DNA from: Deltaproteobacteria bacterium
GTDB lineage: Bacteria; Bdellovibrionota_C; UBA2361; OMII01
Reading direction: 5' to 3'
NCBI GenBank assembly: GCA_947488865.1
Contig: CANLCB010000006.1
Coordinates: 1-44,861, forward strand
DNA length: 44,861 nt
Shown: positions 15,915 to 24,590 of the stretch, piece after piece
Layout of the letters: every line of letters starts with the position of its first letter
Numbering within the stretch: the first letter of the stretch is position 1
Notes under the pieces: model-generated
Seen by the model: the letters and a program-made list of their open reading frames with translations, nothing else
Database searches by the model: none
What the model was told of the DNA's origin: nothing
Made by a program: the position numbers and the translations under genes

Positions 15915-16670
15915 AAGCGGGATCCGCATGAATTCAGTTACATTGCGGCTGCTGGCGGCGTCGCCCGTCGCAGTTCCAAGGGCGACACCAACAAGAGCGT
16001 TCACGCGAGCTGAAGTCGGTAACGTAATATGCCGTGTCGCGATTTTGATCGCGGCGGGGTGTTGCTCAACGATGCCCTCTTCTAAGATTGTACAGTGAGG
16101 CACAATGCGCTGCGGTAGGTAATATTCCTCCGCACCCACAGCTTTAGGAAGGAAGGCGCGCGAAAACTGCTCGTGAGCTTGCGCAAAACGCCCCGAAGCT
16201 TTCCCTGAAAAATAAAGGGTGCCATTAGGGAACGTTGCCACCTCTTCGAATATGAAATCAAATGGACTCGTACGAAGTGAATGACGCATATCGCGCTCGA
16301 CTTCGATACCGGTGAGGGACCTCGAGGCCCCTAGCGTGATGTGTGGCTCAACCTCAGCCAATCGCGACGATTGAAGTCCTCGCTCCGCGCACTCCCTCCA
16401 CACTAAGCTGACCTTGGCGCGAAACTCCTGATCAAACGTAAGATAGAAGACAAACGTATCTACATTCGCTCCTGGAGAAAGAAGACTGGCCAAAGACTGA
16501 CTTTTCGCTATCGACGGGTTCATAGAATCTCGTAGTAGTACAAGTGTCTCACCAATCCACTCACCATTCAAAGGGATCCTTGCACCTACCCTGGGCTTAA
16601 ACAAGCACACTTCCGAGTTCGAGTTCAGACGGCAAAGACTTCCGAACTCCAGAAATAAGGGCAAGGTCAC
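15909..16670 (-). CDS. 2H phosphoesterase superfamily protein (2'-5' ligase/CPDase-like)
   Basis: Two copies of the H-x-T/S-x signature are present, VEPHITLGA and VPHCTILEEG, about 90 residues apart. This is the catalytic pair of the 2H superfamily, which opens or forms 2',3'-cyclic or 2'-5' phosphodiester bonds in RNA ends and small nucleotides. The core starts near residue 70 (DTFVFYLTFD), with the usual split beta-barrel halves. The track start is a GTG at 16670, giving 253 aa; an in-frame ATG at 16523 would give 204 aa, nearer the family norm, so the real start is open. It is divergent from the PRTase-HAD gene (263-bp gap). RNA repair, tRNA processing or cyclic-nucleotide metabolism are all possible roles. 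Confidence 0.8.
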   Translation of the reverse strand: MTLPLFLEFGSLCRLNSNSEVCLFKPRVGARIPLNGEWIGETLVLLRDSMNPSIAKSQSLASLLSPGANVDTFVFYLTFDQEFRAKVSLVWRECAERGLQSSRLAEVEPHITLGASRSLTGIEVERDMRHSLRTSPFDFIFEEVATFPNGTLYFSGKASGRFAQAHEQFSRAFLPKAVGAEEYYLPQRIVPHCTILEEGIVEQHPAAIKIATRHITLPTSARVNALVGVALGTATGDAASSRNVTEFMRIPLR

Positions 16671-16933
16671 TTACGGGCACCCTGGCCTCTAACGGCTTGC
16701 GTTATCGACGCTTTTTAAAACCCCTAAAACCCTTAAGACGCTCTCATTCAAGATGCCAGTACTAATACCTACGAGAACCCCCTATAACCTACAGCTCCTC
16801 GCTAATTTCTAATGGTATAGAGCTCGCGTACCCGCAGATTATCTATTAGAGATTACAGCCCTAGGCTACAGGCATCGCAGCAAGGCCATAACTTAGAGAG
16901 CTGCCAAGCGGAGCCGTCTACTCAGGAACCAGT

Positions 16934-18781
16934 ATGTTTAAAGTCGAACTCAAGAATCCAAATGCTGAGTCACACATAAAGCTCGACGGCAGCGTCGACT
17001 TTACATACATCATGCGCAAGGACGGCCCGTATGTAGCAAACCAGCTCGCCCCAAGCATGGCCCGTCGCACTGGAATCGAACGTTCGTTAATTACTTCCAC
17101 CGTTGGATACTACTACGATGCCTTCCATGCGGAGCTCGTCGAAATACTTGGTCGCCATTTCTCATCCAACGGACAGAAGGTAGACATCCATCTCTACGAT
17201 TCAGACTCGTTAGAAAAATTGGTGCTCGAAAAAATCGAAGAACGCAATGTGGTCAATGTGGATCCTTTATTGGAAGGAACCCTTCCCAGCCTCTCGACCT
17301 CCCGTCACTACGCGCTGTCAGGAGTAAAAGCGCTTACCCAAGGAGAACGTCCTGGCAGCCCCTCCGTACAAAGGCAAATACAGGAACTCACCAAGAACTC
17401 TATATATGGACCGGCGGTGGTTACAGAAGATGACGTCTTTTCAGGTAAGAGCATGGTTGAGGTCATCGTTGCGCTCAGACAACAGGGCATCAAGTGTTCT
17501 ATGGTGTGTCCCGGAATTCAAATCGGGGCGGCCGCGGCCTTCTCTGAGCTCCAGATTTCAGTCGACCCGGTCGTACGCTACTCGTCCGCAACTTCACGGA
17601 ATGTGTTGGATCAAGTCGACTTGGGAGATGCCCGAGATTTCTTACTTGGCGCGAGCGGCCTGGTGGTAATTCTTCCAGACAAGAGCCTTGGCCGAGCTCC
17701 TTACGTAATGCCTTTTGTTAGCCCCAACGCGCGAGTAGGGATTCCCGCGAATCAGGAGATAGCTTTCAGTCGAGAAATTCTGGTGGCGAACCTCCACTTC
17801 TTCAGGCAAGTCGAGACACTCCTCGGAGAACCGATGGTTCTTTCGGATGTGGATCCTTCTTTTGCTCATATGTGCAGCGAGCTTTACGGACTCCACCCGA
17901 ATACACCGATGACCAAGGTCGTTACATGGGCCCTTAACGAAATGGAGTCGCTCTATCGAATTAACAAGGAACTTGGAACGCTACAGAACCGATTTCATAA
18001 ATTGAACTTGCCGGAGAGAATGGTGCTGCTCGACCTGAATGGCACCCTCATTCCTGACGACGCACACTCATGCCAACTGCCGGCCGAATCAAAACTGCTT
18101 CTTCAGAATCAAATTTCTCGACTAGCGGCTTCAGGCATTCAGGTCGGACTGTGCTCGGACTCTCCGCTCGATCCTCTCTATCACAACATCGCAAAACAGC
18201 TGGGCATCAAAGGACCGATAATCGCCGAAAACGGTAACGTGATTCGTTATCAAAACGTTGATTTCTGCCTTCGAGAGCTCTCGATGATTCAATCGTTACG
18301 AGACAAGATAACCGATCTGATCGAATCAAGTGTTACTCCCTACAATCAGCAAAAAGATTGTTTGTCCATGGAGTTCGGAGGAAGACTTCCTCGATTCGAA
18401 CTAAACGAATGGGCGTTTGGCGTCGGCCGAAAGACCTCAATCAGCGTGTTTGGCCCCCCACAGCTCATCGAATACCTCGATAAACACCTCCCGCTTGAAC
18501 CCGGCTTGAGCAAGGATGCCAGCCCCCAGTATAATTATTTCGCGATTCACCCCGGTAACTTCCGCACCAACAAGGGAGAAACCCTACGAGCGTTAGCAGC
18601 GTTCGGCTATGACATGACGATGGTAGGAAACAGCATGTCTGACTGGGTAGCTCCGGACTCTAAGGTACGATGCGGCTTCGTAGGAGAGAGCACCGTCAGC
18701 GATGAGATCCTTGCTAAGGCATCTCTAACCTCCGAAAAGCCTTGCGCGGAGGGAGTTGTTGAGATTCTCAGCCGACTCTAG
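16934..18781 (+). CDS. Phosphoribosyltransferase-HAD phosphatase fusion protein
   Basis: A 615-aa two-domain protein. The N-terminal half (about 1-260) looks like a type I phosphoribosyltransferase: AVVTEDDVFSGKS (about 161-173) is the PRPP loop, preceded by strands such as DIHLYDSDSL. The C-terminal half (about 360-615) is a Cof-type HAD domain: motif I LLDLNGTLI (Asp367), a cap-region IAENGNVIRY, and motif IV MVGNSMSDWVAP. In motif I the acid/base Asp two residues after the nucleophile is Asn, which would slow or alter phosphatase chemistry. AGGA precedes the ATG. It faces the ribokinase tail-to-tail with a 16-bp gap. The fusion suggests making and dephosphorylating a ribosylated compound, but the substrate is unknown. 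Confidence 0.8.
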   Translation: MFKVELKNPNAESHIKLDGSVDFTYIMRKDGPYVANQLAPSMARRTGIERSLITSTVGYYYDAFHAELVEILGRHFSSNGQKVDIHLYDSDSLEKLVLEKIEERNVVNVDPLLEGTLPSLSTSRHYALSGVKALTQGERPGSPSVQRQIQELTKNSIYGPAVVTEDDVFSGKSMVEVIVALRQQGIKCSMVCPGIQIGAAAAFSELQISVDPVVRYSSATSRNVLDQVDLGDARDFLLGASGLVVILPDKSLGRAPYVMPFVSPNARVGIPANQEIAFSREILVANLHFFRQVETLLGEPMVLSDVDPSFAHMCSELYGLHPNTPMTKVVTWALNEMESLYRINKELGTLQNRFHKLNLPERMVLLDLNGTLIPDDAHSCQLPAESKLLLQNQISRLAASGIQVGLCSDSPLDPLYHNIAKQLGIKGPIIAENGNVIRYQNVDFCLRELSMIQSLRDKITDLIESSVTPYNQQKDCLSMEFGGRLPRFELNEWAFGVGRKTSISVFGPPQLIEYLDKHLPLEPGLSKDASPQYNYFAIHPGNFRTNKGETLRALAAFGYDMTMVGNSMSDWVAPDSKVRCGFVGESTVSDEILAKASLTSEKPCAEGVVEILSRL

Positions 18782-18797
18782 AGCATTACGCGAGCGA

Positions 18798-19676
18798 CTA
18801 GGAATCGATCTCGACAGCCAGCGGAATCGACGCGGCGGCGCCACGACGTGTCACACACACCGCGGCCGCTCGTGATGCCCGTTCAAGAGCGTTTTTTTTA
18901 TCTATCCCTCTTGTAAGGGACCCCAAAAGGTAGCCCAAAAAAGTATCTCCCGCGCCCGTTGTGTCCACCGCGGTAACTTTTTGAGCCGGCTGAAAATAGG
19001 TCTCCTCATTTGAGGCAAGGTAGGCCCCATCTCCGCCAAGGGTTAACGCGATGTCGAGTCGTGGAGCGCGCCCTCGAACACCTTTGATAATCAAGAGCGG
19101 ATCGCTCTCTCCAGTTAGGTCACGCCCTTCTGTCTCGTTAAGAATAATGAGGTCAAGGTACGGCAGGACCGCCGTAACTGTCTCAGCGTCGAACGGAGAA
19201 GGATTGTAGGCGATTCTAACGCCTCGCTTCTTGGCGTACTCAATTGCCCAAGGAACGAGATTGGTCTCGTTTTGCGCTAACAACCAATCTTCCGGCTCAG
19301 CCGTCTCGAGTGCTGTACGAATAAGCTCCTCGGAGATGGAGCCGTTGGCGCCCGCTTCGACAATTATCGCGTTTTGGCCAGAGCGTTGAACCTGAATAAT
19401 AGCATGTCCTGTTCGAACCTCTCCAACGCGAACGAATTGTACATTCACACCATTCGATTCTAGATTTCTTCTCAACTCTATCCCGTCAGCCCCAATAGAG
19501 CCGATATGCGATACATTTGCCCCAGCTCGGGCTAACGCGATGGATTGATTCCCCCCCTTCCCTCCTAGATGAGTCTGAACCTCCAAAGATTTAATCGTCT
19601 GCCCCGGGGATACGATAGAATCGACCTGATAAACGAAATCTAGATTGAGCGATCCAAGACAGTACACTTGCGCCAT
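18798..19676 (-). CDS. rbsK: Ribokinase
   Basis: A PfkB-family kinase with the ribokinase pattern: N-terminal LGSLNLDFVY, the HLGGKGGNQSIALARAGA substrate motif, EAGANG, LNETEG and the C-terminal DTTGAGDTFLGYLLG anion hole with catalytic Asp. It should phosphorylate D-ribose to ribose 5-phosphate in the cytosol; deoxyribose is a possible alternative. The track begins at a TTG 15 bp upstream, but GGGGGAG lies 6 nt before the ATG at 19676, which I take as the start (292 aa, usual length). It is 72 bp after the UPF0104 gene at the end of the serA-hemG-hemH-UPF0104 run. No ribose transporter is adjacent, so its ribose may come from nucleoside breakdown. Confidence 0.92.
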   Translation of the reverse strand: MAQVYCLGSLNLDFVYQVDSIVSPGQTIKSLEVQTHLGGKGGNQSIALARAGANVSHIGSIGADGIELRRNLESNGVNVQFVRVGEVRTGHAIIQVQRSGQNAIIVEAGANGSISEELIRTALETAEPEDWLLAQNETNLVPWAIEYAKKRGVRIAYNPSPFDAETVTAVLPYLDLIILNETEGRDLTGESDPLLIIKGVRGRAPRLDIALTLGGDGAYLASNEETYFQPAQKVTAVDTTGAGDTFLGYLLGSLTRGIDKKNALERASRAAAVCVTRRGAAASIPLAVEIDS

Positions 19677-19748
19677 ACGATTCTCCCCCAAAATGTATCC
19701 CCTTAGGTCGCGACAACTCCCATCCCCGCCGCTAGCAAACTCGTCAAC

Positions 19749-20768
19749 CTACGCCGCGCGGCAAGGCTCTTTAGCTTCGTCGCGATCGCCAGCGCTCTTC
19801 AGATCTCCGATACTCATGCCGTGTACCGTAAGGAGGTAAAACCCTATCGCCACAGCCGGGATATAGGACATGAAGTGGCTAATGAGCGAATACGCCTGCG
19901 CAACAGGAACTGGATACGCAAAGAGCGCGCATGCCTGAACACAACCGAACTGCCAGACACCGAAAAACCCTGGAGCGGATGGAGCCGCGATAGCTAGCGC
20001 CACAAACACGCCTATGGTCACGCTCAACAAGAACGAGAGATCTCCCGGGAACATGTAAAGAATCGCGTAGAATTGCAGATACGCGGTAAGCCATACAAGG
20101 CCAGTGAGCCCCACAATAACCGCGAGGCGAGCTGGAGTCTTGATGACCGCTGACCCATCGATCAAGTCGTTAAGGAATTTACCAAGCACTCGGGAAACGA
20201 CCTTCGGCATTGGCTTCAGGAAAAACGCGACCATCGAACGGATAAAGCTCGGAAAGGCGCAACTCGCCATTATGAACAACAGAAGACAGGTTGCCATCCC
20301 TCCGAGGAAATAAGCCCCAAGCACAACTTTGTCTGGAAGAGACTCAAGAAACGGAGCGATCAGCGCGAACGATAACAATACCGCGGAGAGGTCAAAAAAT
20401 CGTTCAATAACAACTGAGATGAACGAGGTTCCAAACGAGTAATTCGACCAGCGAGTAAGGACCAGAGGGCGCACCACCTCTCCGAGCCGACCCGGAAGAA
20501 GGAGTGTCGCCAGATTGCCCAGCATGAACGAGTCGAAAAGGGTGCGAACGGTGGGACGAGGCCCGTCCGTCTCAGGAAGAAAAAACTGCCATCTGTACGC
20601 TCGAAGCCCAACATGGATACCGAAGAAAAAGAGGAACGGAATAATAGGCCACAGCTTAATGTCCGCTAAGGTGTGGAGCACCTCATCGAACTTAAGGTCC
20701 CAGAGGGCAAATACCAACATCCCGATACTAATCGCGCATCCAAGCGTCAGTTGAACAACTTTTTTCAT
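19749..20768 (-). CDS. UPF0104 / lysylphosphatidylglycerol synthase-TM-like membrane protein
   Basis: A polytopic inner-membrane protein of 339 aa with about seven or eight hydrophobic helices (for example VVQLTLGCAISIGMLVFAL at the N-terminus). The motifs LRAYRWQFFL, LLLPGRLGEVVRP and the SAPGFFGVWQFG segment are characteristic of the UPF0104 flippase-like domain found alone or fused to MprF. No catalytic MprF synthase domain is present. Stand-alone members are thought to move lipids or act in envelope glycolipid assembly; that is known for few, so the function here is open. The ATG lies 15 bp downstream of hemH on the same strand, so it is probably co-transcribed. Confidence 0.85.
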   Translation of the reverse strand: MKKVVQLTLGCAISIGMLVFALWDLKFDEVLHTLADIKLWPIIPFLFFFGIHVGLRAYRWQFFLPETDGPRPTVRTLFDSFMLGNLATLLLPGRLGEVVRPLVLTRWSNYSFGTSFISVVIERFFDLSAVLLSFALIAPFLESLPDKVVLGAYFLGGMATCLLLFIMASCAFPSFIRSMVAFFLKPMPKVVSRVLGKFLNDLIDGSAVIKTPARLAVIVGLTGLVWLTAYLQFYAILYMFPGDLSFLLSVTIGVFVALAIAAPSAPGFFGVWQFGCVQACALFAYPVPVAQAYSLISHFMSYIPAVAIGFYLLTVHGMSIGDLKSAGDRDEAKEPCRAA

Positions 20769-20783
20769 ACGGTATCTCTTTGT

Positions 20784-21866
20784 TTAAGCAACGCTCTTGA
20801 GTGGGCACGTAATCGAGCAATCGAGAACCTTACGAGCGTCACCATCGATCCAACTACCAAGCTCCTCTCTGATAATGGCACTCATTCCGTCAAGCCACAC
20901 TGGGTGATCATTAAGACACGGCACCACCGAAAGCTCCTCGCCTCCGGCCTCCGTAAACTGCTCGTGCCCCTCGTTCCCCAACTCATCCAAGGTCTCAAGA
21001 CAATCAGCGGTAAACCCCGGAGCTACAAGGGTGATTCGTTTAACACCGGCATGACCAAGCTCTTCCAAGGTCTCGTCAGTGTACGGCCTCAACCACGGAT
21101 CGCGACCGAATCGAGATTGAAAGGTGTGAATCACCATCTCTTTCGGCACATTCAATTTTGGAAGCACCGCCGCTGTGGTCTCCAAACACTGACAGCAATA
21201 AGGATCTCCTTTGGTGACGTATTTCTCAGGAACACCGTGATAGGACAGCACCAGTCGCTCCGGCTTCGCGGGAAGAGACGCGAGATGTTCATTAATGACT
21301 GTGGCGAGCGAATCAACATAGCGCGGATGCGCGAAATACGGCTCAGCGACTCGCAGAGTTGGAACCCAACGACGCTTGAGAAGGTGCGGAAACACAGCAT
21401 CGTACGTCGACGCGGTTGTCGCGGCGGCGTATTGAGGATACATCGGGAACAGCAGGATCTTTGAGCATCCCTTCTCAATCAAACGATCGAGGCCGCTCTC
21501 CAAACTCGGCTTGCCGTATCGCATACCGAACTCAACCTCGATGTGACGATTCTCCGCTTGAAGTCGACTTCGAACACCGTCAGCCTGCTTTTTTGTAATG
21601 GTAAAAAGCGGCGAACCTTCCTTGCCCCAGATGCGTGCGTACAACCGCGCGGACCGCTTAGGACGAGTCACCAAGATGATACAGTTGAGGAGGATCCACC
21701 ATAGAATACGGTTCACCTCGATTACCCGGCGGTCCGAAAGGAACTGACCAAGGTATCGGCGTAGCGCCGGAGCGGTCGGCGCGTCAGGCGTACCGAGCTG
21801 CGCAATCAATACTCCGATCTTGTCCTTCGACCCACGACATCCAAATTCACACGACGCCTTATCCAT
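20784..21866 (-). CDS. hemH: Ferrochelatase
   Basis: HemH inserts Fe2+ into protoporphyrin IX, the last step of protoheme synthesis, at the inner membrane surface. The start VLIAQLGTPDAP is the family N-terminal motif (LLxNLGTP), followed by YLGQFLSDRRVIE. The catalytic His is in LSYHGVPEKY (His210), and the second active-site acid in APGFTADCLETLDEL (Glu291). Length 360 aa is normal. Several Cys occur: two near the N-terminus, a CCQC cluster after GDPY, and DCSITC at the C-terminus, so an Fe-S site is conceivable but unproven. The first 8 bp overlap the hemG stop, indicating translational coupling. Confidence 0.95.
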   Translation of the reverse strand: MDKASCEFGCRGSKDKIGVLIAQLGTPDAPTAPALRRYLGQFLSDRRVIEVNRILWWILLNCIILVTRPKRSARLYARIWGKEGSPLFTITKKQADGVRSRLQAENRHIEVEFGMRYGKPSLESGLDRLIEKGCSKILLFPMYPQYAAATTASTYDAVFPHLLKRRWVPTLRVAEPYFAHPRYVDSLATVINEHLASLPAKPERLVLSYHGVPEKYVTKGDPYCCQCLETTAAVLPKLNVPKEMVIHTFQSRFGRDPWLRPYTDETLEELGHAGVKRITLVAPGFTADCLETLDELGNEGHEQFTEAGGEELSVVPCLNDHPVWLDGMSAIIREELGSWIDGDARKVLDCSITCPLKSVA

Positions 21867-23190
21867 GACTTCTCCCTCGTAATCGCTCTACGCCCTCACG
21901 GGACAAGCGCACTCTATCAGACACTCCAACCCCACCACGATCAATTCCGACGAACACCACACCTGGATGCTCGGCCTCCACCCTATCAAGCTCCGCTACA
22001 AGCGCGTGATGGCCTACTTTCAATTGCGGTATTGCATGCGACCAGTGGGTGGCCCGCATAAATCTCGCCTCAGAAACACCAAGATAGCGTTTCAAGAGTA
22101 GCGGAATTTGCTCACGAAGCTTCGCTTCATCAGGCCGCATATCACCGGCCTGAGCTCCCCCCACCATCACTGTGAGTACTTGCTGATCAGGCGGCGCAAC
22201 ATGGGGAAAGATGAGTGAATTGAACATTACGCCCAAGAGATTATCAGGCATCCCCCGTGGAAAAAGGATCCCGAAAGCGTCAGGAAGCAACTTCTCGCTC
22301 TTTGATACAGCGAGGTGCACAACCGTTAAACTCGCGTACTCCTGCGCGCCAATTCGCGCGCTCAAAGAAGTATCAAGGCCTTGGATGAGAGAAGAGAGAG
22401 AGCCACCGGCATTTGTGACCACCACTGAATCCACTGGGACGATTTGACCGTTGGAGCAGTGGATGTCATATCCACCACAGTCCTTCTCGATCAGGCGCTC
22501 CGCCTTTGCGGCAACCAGATCTACCTTATCCTGAAGGCTGGACCACAGCGCGTTTGGAATCCGCTGGATGCCGCCGTTAACCACAAAGATGTTTGGTTTT
22601 CCGCCCTTTGGCTTCCGACGGATATACCCAACAAGCGATAGCCCCTTCTCGGCTGCCGCCCACAGCCCCGAGAATATCGAGCGTGCGCTCAGCTTCTCGA
22701 CGTCACCTCCGTAAATGCCTTTGAGTACAGGGTCGAGCATGTTGCGCGTAACCTGCTCGCCGATGAGCGGCGTAAAGAACTCTAATACCGACACATCCTC
22801 AGCTCTCGGCTTTAAAAGGCCCGGTATGAAAAGCTTAAACGGAAGAGAGATCTTGATAGACCACGGGAAGAGCGAGCTCTTTATCAGCTCACGTGGCCCC
22901 GAAGGCACCTTTTGAGCGCGTCCATCACACCAAACAAACTGCCCGTAAGGCTGAACTGAGGGATATCGAACCTCTCCTTTAAGTCCGAGTTCCCCCATCA
23001 GCTCCATGACATGGGGCCGTTCGACTAAGACGTTCGGCCCAGCCTCTAGATTGAAGCCGTCCTGCTGAATGGAACGTAACATCCCCCCTATCGATCCGGG
23101 TTCAATGAGAACGGGACGAACCCCTTGCTTGACTAAGTCATATGCCGCGGTTAATCCGGCGATACCCGCACCGATAATACCAACCGTCAT
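21859..23190 (-). CDS. hemG: Oxygen-dependent protoporphyrinogen oxidase (HemG/HemY type)
   Basis: A 443-aa FAD-dependent oxidase that turns protoporphyrinogen IX into protoporphyrin IX using O2. The N-terminal GIIGAGIAGLTAAYDL is the FAD dinucleotide-binding fold, followed by GGMLRSIQQDGFNLEAGPNVL, the PPOX signature. The C-terminal FVGIDRGGVGVSDRV closes the FAD domain. It is the HemY-type enzyme, not the flavodoxin-like E. coli HemG or HemJ. It overlaps hemH by 8 bp and lies 18 bp downstream of serA, so the last two heme steps are coupled. The Shine-Dalgarno is weak (GGGA). Use of O2 implies the cell can grow aerobically. Confidence 0.93.
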   Translation of the reverse strand: MTVGIIGAGIAGLTAAYDLVKQGVRPVLIEPGSIGGMLRSIQQDGFNLEAGPNVLVERPHVMELMGELGLKGEVRYPSVQPYGQFVWCDGRAQKVPSGPRELIKSSLFPWSIKISLPFKLFIPGLLKPRAEDVSVLEFFTPLIGEQVTRNMLDPVLKGIYGGDVEKLSARSIFSGLWAAAEKGLSLVGYIRRKPKGGKPNIFVVNGGIQRIPNALWSSLQDKVDLVAAKAERLIEKDCGGYDIHCSNGQIVPVDSVVVTNAGGSLSSLIQGLDTSLSARIGAQEYASLTVVHLAVSKSEKLLPDAFGILFPRGMPDNLLGVMFNSLIFPHVAPPDQQVLTVMVGGAQAGDMRPDEAKLREQIPLLLKRYLGVSEARFMRATHWSHAIPQLKVGHHALVAELDRVEAEHPGVVFVGIDRGGVGVSDRVRLSREGVERLRGRSHG

Positions 23191-23208
23191 AGAGATCCCA
23201 CGCCTAAG

Positions 23209-24438
23209 CTAGAACAAAAGTCTGGTTCGGATACTCGTTGGCAGCTCATCAATCTTGCTCTTGACCGCCGCGGAGATCGTTTGGTCTACGTCGATTATCA
23301 GATAGCCCACATCGCCGAGCGTGTTGAGATACTGAGCCTGAATATTGCCCCCCATCTGCGCGATGATTGTGTTAATCGAACTCAACACACCAGGGACGTT
23401 GCGATGGATATTAAGAATGCGGTGACTCTCGCGAACAAGCGGCAACTCTACCTGAGGGAAGTTAACAGCCCCTGTAGTACTTCCCACCTCTGTAAATTTC
23501 AGCAGGGTCGTACCTACTTCAAGTCCGATATTTCGCTGAGCCTCAAGGGTGCTTCCACCGATGTGAGGAGTAAGGATCACGTTATCCAAACCACTTAACG
23601 GGCAAGAGAAAACCTCGTCATTTGAGGCCGGCTCCTCAGGGAACACATCTACGGCCACACCTCCGAGCTTGCCGCTCTCGACCCCGGATTTGACCGCCGG
23701 CAGATCCACCACCTTTCCGCGACTAAGATTCAAGAGGAACGCTCCCTGCTTCATCTGAGCTATCTCAGGGGCTCCGATCAGGTTGCGGGTCTCCGCAGTC
23801 TCGGGCACATGCAGCGAAACGAAGTCAGACAAGGCAAGCAGCTCCTTGAGGCTGGCCACCTGGGTCGCGTTACCAAACGGAAGCTTTCCAAGGATGTCGT
23901 AGTAATAGACCTTCATCCCGAACGCTTCGGCGAGAAGCCCGACCTGAGGTCCTATATGCCCGTATCCCACGAGACCAACGGTTTTATTTCGAACCTCAAC
24001 ACACCCGTCCGCCGACTTCTCCCACACTCCCCGGTGCAAAAGCTGACTCTTGTGAGCCGCTCGTCGAGCCAGCATTACCATCTCAGCAAGGGTCAGCTCC
24101 GCGACGCTACGCGTATTACTAAATGGAGCATTAAAGACCGGCACGCCATGAAGCGCTGCCGCCGATAGGTCCACCTGGTCAGTGCCAATGCAAAAGCATC
24201 CGATCGCCAACAGGCTATCAGCCGCCTCTAACACCTTCTTAGAGACCCGGGTTTTCGAACGAATTCCAAGCAGATGCACCCCTGGGATGCGCTTGACAAG
24301 CTCATCCTCACTGAGGGCATTCTTTAAAAGTTCTGGCTGGTAGCCCGCCTGCTGAAGCTTTTCAACACATGCGGGATGAACCCCCTCTAGGAGGAGGATT
24401 TTGAACTTCTCTCGGGGAAATGAAACCTGCTTTTGCAT
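23209..24438 (-). CDS. serA: D-3-phosphoglycerate dehydrogenase
   Basis: SerA oxidises 3-phosphoglycerate to 3-phosphohydroxypyruvate with NAD+, the first step of serine synthesis. Motifs: APFSNTRSVAELTLAE (substrate/catalytic region), GYGHIGPQVGLLAEAFG (NAD Rossmann loop), LNLSRGKVVD (catalytic Arg) and LTPHIGGST (catalytic His). The C-terminal VPGVLSSINTIIAQMGGNI is an ACT domain, the site of serine feedback in the E. coli type. The 409-aa length and domain order match E. coli SerA. The ATG has no Shine-Dalgarno, but TAGCAT lies 6 nt upstream. It heads the operon with hemG, hemH and possibly UPF0104 and rbsK. Confidence 0.95.
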   Translation of the reverse strand: MQKQVSFPREKFKILLLEGVHPACVEKLQQAGYQPELLKNALSEDELVKRIPGVHLLGIRSKTRVSKKVLEAADSLLAIGCFCIGTDQVDLSAAALHGVPVFNAPFSNTRSVAELTLAEMVMLARRAAHKSQLLHRGVWEKSADGCVEVRNKTVGLVGYGHIGPQVGLLAEAFGMKVYYYDILGKLPFGNATQVASLKELLALSDFVSLHVPETAETRNLIGAPEIAQMKQGAFLLNLSRGKVVDLPAVKSGVESGKLGGVAVDVFPEEPASNDEVFSCPLSGLDNVILTPHIGGSTLEAQRNIGLEVGTTLLKFTEVGSTTGAVNFPQVELPLVRESHRILNIHRNVPGVLSSINTIIAQMGGNIQAQYLNTLGDVGYLIIDVDQTISAAVKSKIDELPTSIRTRLLF

Positions 24439-24444
24439 GGCGCC

Positions 24445-24450
24445 ATGCTA
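24445..24450 (-). promoter_or_regulatory. TANNNT -10 box 6 nt before serA (leaderless candidate)
   Basis: Minus strand reads TAGCAT, GGCGCC, then ATG. There is no Shine-Dalgarno, and the spacing fits a transcript starting at the ATG. A TATAGC overlapping this box is an alternative -10. Confidence 0.4.
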
Positions 24451-24578
24451 TAGCGGACAAAAGATAAACGAAAGTAAGCCCTTGCTCAAAACAGAGGATT
24501 TTTATCCCCTATCGCCCCCTTCTCAAGCAGCCCCCTACTTTTTAACGAGCCCTCTGCCTTTGTAGCCCTCTTTTGTGC

Positions 24579-24584
24579 TACCCT
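24579..24584 (+). promoter_or_regulatory. TANNNT -10 box 6 nt before the SNF2 gene (leaderless candidate)
   Basis: TACCCT is followed by ATCGGG and ATG at 24591. No Shine-Dalgarno is present and no clear -35 is seen. Confidence 0.4.
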
Positions 24585-24590
24585 ATCGGG

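Noticed and set aside
20673-21464. 263-aa plus-strand ORF
   Set aside because: Lies opposite the clear hemH frame, has no motif or ribosome-binding site, and its composition is that of an antisense shadow.
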